Position numbers and translations under genes: made by a program
The notes under the pieces: model-generated
Told to the model about the DNA's origin: nothing
The model's input: the letters and a program-made list of their open reading frames with translations, nothing else
Databases searched by the model: none
Origin: an uncultured Clostridia bacterium
Lineage (GTDB): Bacteria > Bacillota_A > Clostridia > Christensenellales > Aristaeellaceae
Length of the DNA stretch: 5,653 nucleotides
Reading direction: 5' to 3'
Assembly: GCA_945871545.1 (NCBI GenBank)
Contig: CAMBWJ010000138.1
Location: 1-5,653 of the forward strand
Part shown: piece by piece, positions 1 through 4,810 of the stretch
How positions within the stretch are numbered: the stretch's first letter is position 1
Layout of the letters: each line of letters opens with the position of its first letter

Positions 1-2360
1 GCCGGATCGACCTCTCCGCCTCCAGCGTCACCCTCTGCGTGGGCGAGAAGGTGGATGCGCCCGTGACCGTCCTCCCCGACAATGGCATGACCGCCGGGCT
101 CTCCTTCAAGAGCTCCAGCACCCGCTACGCCAGCGTCAGCCCGACCGGGCGCGTCTCCGCCCTGCGCGCGGGCAGCGTCACCATCACCATCACCGCCTAC
201 AACGGCGTGACCGCAAAATACACCCTCAAGATCGTCAAGGCTCCCAGCAAGCTCACCCTCTCCGGCGTGAAGCTGCTAGGCGTGGGCGACAGCGCCGCCC
301 TCAAGGTCTCCGCCAACTCCGGTGCAGGCGTGGGCCAGTACAGCCTGAGCAGCAGCGATCCCTCTGTGCTGGAGATCGACCCCGAGACCCGGCGGATCGT
401 GGGCGTGGCTCCCGGCACGGCCACCGTCACCGTCAAGAACTTCAACAACAAGACTGCCAGCCTGAGCGTCACCGTGGTTCCCGAGCCGGAATCCGTGGCC
501 TTCTCCTCCGACGCGCCGGTGCTGGGCGTGGGCCAGAGCTACACCCTGTCCGCAGCGGTCAACAGCGGCTCCGCCAGCGCCATCACCTACTCCGGCAGCG
601 ACGACGCCATCGCCGCGGTCTCCGAGGATGGCAAGGTCACCGCCCTGCAGAAAGGCACAATCACCGTCACCGCCACCGCCTACAACGGCGCATCCGCCAG
701 CCAGACCCTCAGCGTCGTTGCCGCGCCCACCAGGATGGAGATCCTGGAGAACCCGATTTACCTCGGCGTGGGCGAGGTTCTGACGGACGCGATTCAGGTT
801 CGCTTCGACGAGGGTAGTGCCGCCGGCCTGTCCTACAAGAGCTCCAGCACCCGCTACGTCAAGGTGGACGCCAGCGGCAAGCTCACCGGCGTGCGCGTTG
901 GCAGCGCCACCATCACCGTCACCACCCACAACGGCGTGACCACCACCTGCAAGGTGATCGTGCAGAAGGCGCCCAGCAAGGTTTCCCTTCGCCTGCCCAT
1001 GACTGCGTTCAGCGTGGGACAGACGCAGACGGCGGAGGTCAGCGTCACCGGGCGCGGCCATTACAGCCTGAGCAGCAGCGACCCGGAGGTGGTCGCCGTG
1101 GAGGAGGACGGCCTGCTGCGCGCGCTGCGGGAGGGCGAGGTCACCATCACCGCAAAGACCTACAACGGCAAGACCGCCAGCGCAAAGCTGCGCGTATGCC
1201 CCGCACCCACGCAGGCGCATCCCGTCGTTCCGGAGGCCACTGTGGGCGAGGGCATGCAGCTTCAGGCGGAATTTGCCGTCAACGAGGGCAGCTACACAAC
1301 TTTCCGCTACGAGATTGCCGACCCCGAGCTTGCGCAGGTGGACGAAAGCGGCTGCGTGACCGGACTGAAGCGCGGACACACGCAGCTCATCGCGACCACC
1401 CACAACGGCGTGACCGCTTCGATGGAGCTGGAGATTCTGCCCGCACCGGACAGCATCCGCTTTGACGCAAGCGCGCTGACCCTCGGCCTGGGCGAAAAGT
1501 GCGCACTCTCCTTCACCATCGAGCCGGAGAACGCCGTCGGCGCGTACACCTACGCCAGCGACAACCCCAAGGTGGTCAGCGTCAGCGAGGACGGCATGCT
1601 CACAAGCCTGGCCTGCGGCACGGCGCAGATCACCGTCACCGCGCAGAACGGAACGTCCGCCGCGCTGGGGGTCACGGTGGTTCCCTACAGCCAGGTGCAC
1701 ACCGCCTTCTGCATGGCCCACCGCGGCGCGTCCGGCTACTGCCCGGACAACAGCATCGCCGCCTTCAAGTACGCCGCCGTGCTGGGCGCGGACATGGTGG
1801 AGCTGGACGTGCGCAAGACGAAGGACGGCGTGCTCGTGGTGCACCACGACGCGACCCTCAGCTACAAGGGCAAGAAGTACAACATCGCCGACATCACCAT
1901 GGCCAACGTCCGCACCGCCAATCCCAACGTCTGCACCCTGGACGAGGCGCTGGACTGCATCGCCCAGACAAGCATGGAGGTCATGATCGAATTCAAGATC
2001 ACCGGCGTCGAGGCGGAGGTTCTGGACTGCGTGCACAGCTACGGCCTGCAGAGCCGCGCATATTACGGCTCCTTCACCCTCAGCGTCATCGACAAAATCA
2101 AGGCCCTGGAGCCCTCCGCAAAGACGGTGTACATCATGAACAAGGCGGATGTGCTGAACAGCGTGGTGAAAAATCCCGGAAAATTCAGCGCGGACATCAT
2201 CTCCGTCAGCTCGTCGATCCTCACCCCCGCCGCGATCTACCAGCTCCACCTGGGCGGAAAGCAGGTGGTCGCCTGGACGCTCAACACCCGCAGCGAGATC
2301 GAGCGCTTCATCGCAATGGGCGTGGACGGCATCACCACCAATTTCCCCGATTACATGTAA
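1..2360 (+). CDS. BIG2-repeat protein with C-terminal glycerophosphodiester phosphodiesterase domain (5' partial)
   Basis: The reading frame is open from nt 3, giving 785 visible residues; the true start and any signal peptide lie upstream. The GTG at 39 is an internal Val within the first repeat, not a start. Residues 1-564 (numbered from nt 3) form seven repeats of 78-83 residues of the BIG2 (Ig-like group 2) type, each with an S-x-D/S-x-x-x-V core, a G-x-(V/L)-(T/S) turn and an I-T-V-T-x-x-x-(Y/H)-N-G strand. Residues 565-785 are a GDPD domain: HRG at 573-575, the metal-binding E-L-D at 600-602, HH-D at 614-616, E-F-K at 663-665, and a terminal G-V-D-G-x-T-T-N-F-P-D. GDPDs hydrolyse glycerophosphodiesters to glycerol-3-phosphate and an alcohol. 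An outer-surface enzyme held out on an Ig stalk, acting on lipid head groups or teichoic-acid-like polymers, is inference. There is no C-terminal anchor, so any anchoring must be N-terminal. A terminator follows directly. Confidence 0.9.
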   Translation, partial: RIDLSASSVTLCVGEKVDAPVTVLPDNGMTAGLSFKSSSTRYASVSPTGRVSALRAGSVTITITAYNGVTAKYTLKIVKAPSKLTLSGVKLLGVGDSAALKVSANSGAGVGQYSLSSSDPSVLEIDPETRRIVGVAPGTATVTVKNFNNKTASLSVTVVPEPESVAFSSDAPVLGVGQSYTLSAAVNSGSASAITYSGSDDAIAAVSEDGKVTALQKGTITVTATAYNGASASQTLSVVAAPTRMEILENPIYLGVGEVLTDAIQVRFDEGSAAGLSYKSSSTRYVKVDASGKLTGVRVGSATITVTTHNGVTTTCKVIVQKAPSKVSLRLPMTAFSVGQTQTAEVSVTGRGHYSLSSSDPEVVAVEEDGLLRALREGEVTITAKTYNGKTASAKLRVCPAPTQAHPVVPEATVGEGMQLQAEFAVNEGSYTTFRYEIADPELAQVDESGCVTGLKRGHTQLIATTHNGVTASMELEILPAPDSIRFDASALTLGLGEKCALSFTIEPENAVGAYTYASDNPKVVSVSEDGMLTSLACGTAQITVTAQNGTSAALGVTVVPYSQVHTAFCMAHRGASGYCPDNSIAAFKYAAVLGADMVELDVRKTKDGVLVVHHDATLSYKGKKYNIADITMANVRTANPNVCTLDEALDCIAQTSMEVMIEFKITGVEAEVLDCVHSYGLQSRAYYGSFTLSVIDKIKALEPSAKTVYIMNKADVLNSVVKNPGKFSADIISVSSSILTPAAIYQLHLGGKQVVAWTLNTRSEIERFIAMGVDGITTNFPDYM
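3..1694 (+). repeat. Seven tandem BIG2 (Ig-like) domain repeats
   Basis: The repeat boundaries, taken at the recurring A-P-x-x linker, are about 3-251, 252-494, 495-734, 735-980, 981-1214, 1215-1454 and 1455-1694. Repeats 1 and 4 share a nearly identical K-S-S-S-T-R-Y segment (nt 108-129 and 837-858). Repeats 2 and 5 share a Y-S-L-S-S-S-D-P segment (nt 339-358 and 1062-1081, the same 20 bases). More copies may lie upstream, because the window opens inside the first repeat. Confidence 0.85.
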
Positions 2361-2370
2361 AACCCATCTC

Positions 2371-2410
2371 AGACGCCGTGTGGAAGAAACATCCACGCGG
2401 CGTCTTTTTT
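2371..2410 (+). terminator. Rho-independent terminator after the BIG2-GDPD gene
   Basis: A 14-bp stem pairs 2371-2384 with 2392-2405, with one G-T wobble and a 7-nt loop (agaaaca). The strand then continues in a run of T to 2410. It starts 11 nt after the stop codon and should separate this gene from the spoVA unit. Confidence 0.92.
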
Positions 2411-2420
2411 GTCTGTGCCA

Positions 2421-2450
2421 TCATAATTCGGCGCAAATCCGTGCAAAATA
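2421..2450 (+). promoter_or_regulatory. Candidate sigma-G (forespore) promoter for the spoVA operon
   Basis: TCATA at 2421-2425 fits the sigma-G -35 element gHATR at 4 of 5 positions. After exactly 18 nt, CAAAATA at 2444-2450 fits the -10 element CATnHTA at 6 of 7. The site lies just after the upstream terminator and about 55 nt before the first cistron. In Bacillus subtilis spoVA is transcribed by sigma-G, so the context fits. The match was made by eye against the B. subtilis consensus in an A/T-richer patch, so chance is possible. Confidence 0.4.
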
Positions 2451-2506
2451 ACTGCAATTCCCGGAGAAATCCGCCGGAAAAAACTCCAACAACGGAGGTT
2501 TTCGCC

Positions 2507-2677
2507 ATGCAAAAGCACCTGTTTCCCAGCGCGTGGATCTTTGCCGCGCTGATCGCGGGCATCCTGATCTGTCTGGGCATGATCGCCTGGATGCTGCTAC
2601 AACCCCCGGCGGCGGAGGCTCAGCTGCGCGAGGGCGCGCACTTCGTTCGGGAGGTGCTGCGCCATGCGACGGCCTGA
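2507..2677 (+). CDS. Small single-span membrane protein, first cistron of the spoVA operon (56 aa)
   Basis: The ATG at 2507 follows a GGAGG at 2494-2498 with 8-nt spacing, which sets the start. The 56-residue product has a short basic N-terminus (M-Q-K-H), one hydrophobic span at residues 10-31 ending in W-M-L-L, a P-P-A-A-E-A linker and a charged, probably helical tail (about 39-56). I do not recognise the family. The A-E-A at 36-38 could be read as a signal-peptidase site releasing an 18-residue peptide, but the long hydrophobic core looks more like a retained membrane anchor. The reading frame is open far upstream only as a shadow of the BIG2 gene and crosses the terminator, so the coding part begins at 2507. 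Its 3' end overlaps the next small ORF by 14 nt. Co-expression with spoVAC-D-E suggests a role in the forespore membrane, which is inference. Confidence 0.8.
   Translation: MQKHLFPSAWIFAALIAGILICLGMIAWMLLQPPAAEAQLREGAHFVREVLRHATA
2649..2656 (+). promoter_or_regulatory. Strong ribosome binding site inside the 56-aa gene, for the ATG at 2664
   Basis: GGGAGGTG sits 7 nt before the ATG at 2664 (9 nt counting from the end of GGGAGG). It is as strong as the sites of the recognised genes and is main support for a separate small cistron between the 56-aa gene and spoVAC. Confidence 0.65.
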
Positions 2678-2804
2678 CCCCCGCGCCACCGACATCGAAT
2701 TCCCCAGCCGCTACACGCTGGACGAGGCCCGCTTCCCCGGCGGCAGCGAGCGCATCCGCAACAAGGAGGACAAGCAAGATGGACCGACAGCCAATCTCCC
2801 CTGA
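2664..2804 (+). CDS. Small hydrophilic protein between the 56-aa gene and spoVAC (46 aa, hypothetical)
   Basis: The ORF starts at an ATG with a strong ribosome binding site, overlaps the previous gene by 14 nt and runs 26 nt into spoVAC. The product is charged, with no membrane segment: M-R-R-P-D-P-R at the start, a central F-P-S-R-Y-T-L-D-E-A-R-F-P-G-G and a Lys/Asp/Glu-rich end. I know no family for it. Hand counts over the 37 codons after the ATG and before the spoVAC overlap give G/C at about 25, 19 and 33 of 37 first, second and third positions. This is the pattern of real coding in a GC-rich genome. In the overlap the third-position bias falls to about 4 of 8, as expected where spoVAC's frame dominates. 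Without it, a 101-nt gap would be left in an otherwise gapless operon. The alternative is a non-coding leader with chance bias. Confidence 0.62.
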   Translation: MRRPDPRATDIEFPSRYTLDEARFPGGSERIRNKEDKQDGPTANLP

Positions 2805-3237
2805 GGGTTACTCCAAGCTCGTATCGAAGATGACCCCGCCCTCGCGCCACCTGCGGGGCTGCGTGCGGGCGTTCTGGGTGGGCGGCGTGATCTGCTGCAT
2901 CGGGCAGGCGCTGAACCTGCTGGGCGAGGCGCTGCACCTGACCGAGCTGACCGCGCCGATGTTCACCTCGGTGGTGCTGATCTTCCTGGGCACCACCCTC
3001 ACCGGCATCGGCGTGTACGACCAGATTGGCCGCTACGCCGGTGCAGGCTCCATCGTGCCCATCACGGGCTTTGCCAACTCCGTGGCGGCCCCGGCCATCG
3101 AGTACCGCCGGGAGGGCATGGTGATGGGCGTGGGCGCGCGCATCTTCCAGCTGGCGGGGCCGGTGCTGGCCTACGGCATCACCAGCTCCATGCTGGTGGG
3201 CGTGCTCTACTGGATCGCAAGGATGTGGTTTCTGTGA
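2779..3237 (+). CDS. spoVAC: Stage V sporulation protein AC (SpoVAC)
   Basis: This 152-residue membrane protein has the usual SpoVAC length. The ATG at 2779 has AAGGAGG at 2763-2769 with 9-nt spacing; the frame is open further upstream but reads as an unlikely Ala/Arg/Gly-rich stretch. Family marks are the N-terminal Y-S-K-L segment, A-F-W-V-G-G-V-I-C-C-I-G-Q at 31-43, G-x-G-V-Y-D-Q-I-G-R-Y-A-G-A-G at 76-90 and V-P-I-T-G-F-A-N-S at 93-101. Hydrophobic spans lie near 31-50, 62-82 and 124-147, with a weaker one near 86-108. In B. subtilis, SpoVAC is part of the forespore inner-membrane path for Ca-DPA and behaves as a mechanosensitive channel. It is homologous to the SpoVAE protein encoded two genes downstream, sharing the V-G-G-x-I-C-x-x-G-Q and A-G-A-G-x-x-V-P-x-T-G-F motifs. 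Its stop overlaps the spoVAD start by 4 nt. Confidence 0.95.
   Translation: MDRQPISPEGYSKLVSKMTPPSRHLRGCVRAFWVGGVICCIGQALNLLGEALHLTELTAPMFTSVVLIFLGTTLTGIGVYDQIGRYAGAGSIVPITGFANSVAAPAIEYRREGMVMGVGARIFQLAGPVLAYGITSSMLVGVLYWIARMWFL
3219..3236 (+). promoter_or_regulatory. Ribosome binding site and GTG start that decide spoVAD initiation
   Basis: AAGGA at 3219-3223 lies 10 nt before the GTG at 3234, which shares a GTGA overlap with the spoVAC stop. The in-frame GTG at 3225 is only 1 nt from that site, too close for normal initiation. Starting at 3234 gives 338 residues and lets the N-terminus align without gaps to B. subtilis SpoVAD as I recall it. Confidence 0.7.
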
Positions 3238-4250
3238 GCAGAGTGGGCAGACAGACCTTCGTGTACGACCATCCGCCGCGCATCGCCGCGCGCACCAGCA
3301 TCGTCGGCCCCAAGGAAGCCAAGGGGCCGCTTGCCGATCAATTCGACATCCTGCTGGACGACGACCTGCTGGGCATGAAGAGCTGGGAGCTGGCGGAGGG
3401 CGAGATGGTGCGCCGTGCGGTGGATCACACGCTGAAGCAGGCAAGCCTCCTCCCGGAGGACGTGGAGGTGATGATCAGCGGCGACCTGAACAACCAGATC
3501 ATCGCATCGAGCTTCGCCGCCCGGGCGCTGGGCATCCCCTTCTTCGGCCAGTACGGCGCGTGCTCCACCTTCGTGCAGTCGCTGGTGCTGGGCGGCGCGC
3601 TGCTCTCCGGCGGCTTTCTGAACAACGCCATCTGCTGCGCCTCCAGCCACTTCTGCACCGCCGAGCGCCAGTTCCGCATGCCGCTGGAGATGGGCACCCA
3701 GCGACCTCCCCAGGCGTCGTGGACCTCCACCGCCTGCGGCTGCGCGCTGCTGACGGCCAACGCCCAGCCGCAGGATCTGAAAATATGCAGCGGCACGGTG
3801 GGGCGTGTGGTGGACCAGCAGATCAAGGACGCGAACCACATGGGCGCGGCCATGGCCCCGGCGGTGTACGACACCATCGTGGCCCACCTGGAGGACACCG
3901 GACGCACGGCCAACGACTACGACCTGATCGCCACCGGCGACCTGGGCTGGATCGGGCGCAACCTGCTGATGGAGCTGTTCAAGCGCGGCGGCGTGGAGAT
4001 GCCCGACGGCAAGCTGATCGACTGCGGCAACTCCCTGTTCTCCCAGGAGCAGGACCCCCACGCAGGCGGCAGCGGCTGCGGCTGCGTGGCGGCGGTGAGC
4101 TGCGGGTGGCTGCTGCGGCGGGTGGAGAGCGGCGAGCTGCGGCGCATCCTCATTGCAGGTTCCGGCGCGATGCTCAGCCCCACCAGCACCCTGCAGGGGG
4201 AGACGATTCCCTCCATTTCCTACGCAATCTGCATCGAAGGAGGTGCGTAA
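3234..4250 (+). CDS. spoVAD: Stage V sporulation protein AD (SpoVAD), thiolase-fold DPA-binding protein
   Basis: From the GTG at 3234 the product has 338 residues, the normal family length. Conserved features include G-R-Q-T-F-V-Y near the start, G-P-K-E-A-K-G-P-L at about 25-33, S-G-D-L-N-N-Q at 82-88, Y-G-A-C-S-T with Cys110, T-A-E-R-Q-F-R at 142-148, M-G-A-A-M-A-P at 203-209, D-L-I-A-T-G-D-L at 230-237, G-G-S-G-C-G-C at 278-284 and G-A-M-L-S-P-T at 311-317. SpoVAD has a thiolase/ketoacyl-synthase-like fold but is not a known enzyme. In B. subtilis it is a soluble protein on the forespore inner membrane that binds dipicolinic acid and works with the SpoVAC/SpoVAEb channel. Cys110 lies where thiolase-like enzymes have their active-site Cys. 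The protein is unusually Cys-rich, with 12 Cys including C-x-C pairs at 168/170 and 282/284. It is translationally coupled to spoVAC and abuts spoVAE. Confidence 0.96.
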   Translation: MSRVGRQTFVYDHPPRIAARTSIVGPKEAKGPLADQFDILLDDDLLGMKSWELAEGEMVRRAVDHTLKQASLLPEDVEVMISGDLNNQIIASSFAARALGIPFFGQYGACSTFVQSLVLGGALLSGGFLNNAICCASSHFCTAERQFRMPLEMGTQRPPQASWTSTACGCALLTANAQPQDLKICSGTVGRVVDQQIKDANHMGAAMAPAVYDTIVAHLEDTGRTANDYDLIATGDLGWIGRNLLMELFKRGGVEMPDGKLIDCGNSLFSQEQDPHAGGSGCGCVAAVSCGWLLRRVESGELRRILIAGSGAMLSPTSTLQGETIPSISYAICIEGGA

Positions 4251-4619
4251 GTGGATACCCTTCTGATGTTTATCAAGGCCTTCGTGGTGGGCGGACTGAT
4301 CTGCGTGGTGGGCCAGCTGCTGATGTCGCTGACCAAGCTGACCAGCGCGCGCATCCTGGTGCTGTTCGTGGTGCTGGGCGTGTTTCTGGGGGCGCTGGGG
4401 ATCTACAAGCCGCTGGTGGACTTCGCCGGGGCCGGGGCCACGGTGCCACTGACGGGCTTCGGCTACAACCTGGCCGTGGGCGCGTTCGAGGGCGTGCAGA
4501 AGTACGGCTTCTGGGGCGCGTTCACCGGCGGCATCACCCGCAACGCCGCGGGCATCGCCGCCGCCATCCTCTTCGGCCTGCTCAACGCACTGATCTTCAA
4601 GCCCCACGCGAAGAGCTAG
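4251..4619 (+). CDS. spoVAE: Stage V sporulation protein AE (SpoVAEb type)
   Basis: This 122-residue membrane protein begins at a GTG directly after the spoVAD stop, with AAGGAGGT at 4237-4244 and 6-nt spacing. Family marks are K-A-F-V-V-G-G-L-I-C-V-V-G-Q at 9-22, L-G-I-Y-K-P-L-V-D-F-A-G-A-G at 49-62 and V-P-L-T-G-F-G at 65-71. Hydrophobic spans lie near 5-27, 33-52 and 97-115, with a weaker segment at about 60-80. It matches the SpoVAEb branch, which with SpoVAC forms the membrane part of the Ca-DPA transporter in the forespore inner membrane; SpoVAEa is unrelated. It is the last gene of the operon: no spoVAF or gerA-like gene follows, and the next gene is on the opposite strand. Confidence 0.94.
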   Translation: MDTLLMFIKAFVVGGLICVVGQLLMSLTKLTSARILVLFVVLGVFLGALGIYKPLVDFAGAGATVPLTGFGYNLAVGAFEGVQKYGFWGAFTGGITRNAAGIAAAILFGLLNALIFKPHAKS

Positions 4620-4634
4620 GGTGGAGGGGGAACA

Positions 4635-4657
4635 GGCTCCTTATACAGAAAGGAGCC
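4635..4657. terminator. Hairpin just after spoVAE (weak terminator candidate)
   Basis: A perfect 8-bp stem (GGCTCCTT at 4635-4642 with AAGGAGCC at 4650-4657) encloses a 7-nt loop, 15 nt after the spoVAE stop. No T-run follows on either strand, so it is not a classic intrinsic terminator. It could protect the mRNA end or belong to the repeat cluster beside it. Confidence 0.4.
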
Positions 4658-4659
4658 GC

Positions 4660-4682
4660 ATCAAAACGAAATACGTTTTGAT
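4660..4682. other. A/T-rich 9-bp inverted repeat in the convergent gap
   Basis: ATCAAAACG at 4660-4668 pairs perfectly with CGTTTTGAT at 4674-4682 around a 5-nt loop. It follows the previous hairpin by 2 nt, and its right arm runs into the first REP-like copy. The only T-run (4 nt) lies within the arm, so termination is uncertain. With the neighbouring hairpin it could act in both directions for the converging genes. Confidence 0.5.
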
Positions 4683-4794
4683 ACAGCCCCACAATTGTCT
4701 GCGGCAGGGTGATGGCACCCCGCCCTACGCTCATGTGATACAGTCCCGCAATTGCGATGCGGCGGGGTGATGGCACCCCGCCCTACGGTCATGT
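4680..4794. repeat. Two tandem REP-like palindromic repeats (57 and 58 bp)
   Basis: Copy A (4680-4736) and copy B (4737-4794) lie head to tail. They differ at a few bases plus one single-base indel. Each runs from GATACAG through a CAATTG palindrome and a G/C hairpin to CCTACG/CTCATGT-like ends. The hairpin in B is perfect: GGCGGGGTG (4761-4769), loop ATGG, CACCCCGCC (4774-4782). In A the same stem (4703-4711 with 4716-4724) has one mismatch. The form and the placement between convergent genes are those of REP/BIME-type intergenic repeats. A role in termination or mRNA stability is inference. Confidence 0.75.
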
Positions 4795-4810
4795 GATATA
4801 TCCCCATTAT

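Noticed and set aside
276..2396. A 706-codon open frame antisense to the BIG2-GDPD gene
   Set aside because: It is His/Val/Gly/Ala-rich with no domain, mirrors the codon bias of the sense gene, and crosses the terminator; the sense frame has clear families.
2422..2428. CATAATT as a sigma-G -10 box
   Set aside because: Its -35 region would fall inside the terminator stem and does not match the consensus; the CAAAATA at 2444 has a better partner.
2533..2778. An N-terminal extension of SpoVAC
   Set aside because: The extension has no family match and an atypical Ala/Arg/Gly composition. The ATG at 2779 has a strong ribosome binding site and gives the normal length.
2664..2804. A frameshifted continuation of the 56-aa protein
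   Set aside because: The ORF has its own ATG and strong ribosome binding site, and the first protein ends with a complete tail; nothing indicates a slippery site.
3207..4607. A 466-codon open frame antisense to spoVAD and spoVAE
   Set aside because: It is low-complexity His/Gln/Ala-rich, opposite three recognised genes, and is explained by GC-rich codon use.
3560..4681. A 373-codon frame on the + strand over spoVAD/spoVAE
   Set aside because: It is an Arg/Gly/Ala-rich frame-shifted shadow of the two sporulation genes.
4680..4794. The start of a CRISPR array
   Set aside because: There are only two directly abutting copies with no spacer between them, and the copies differ, unlike CRISPR repeats.
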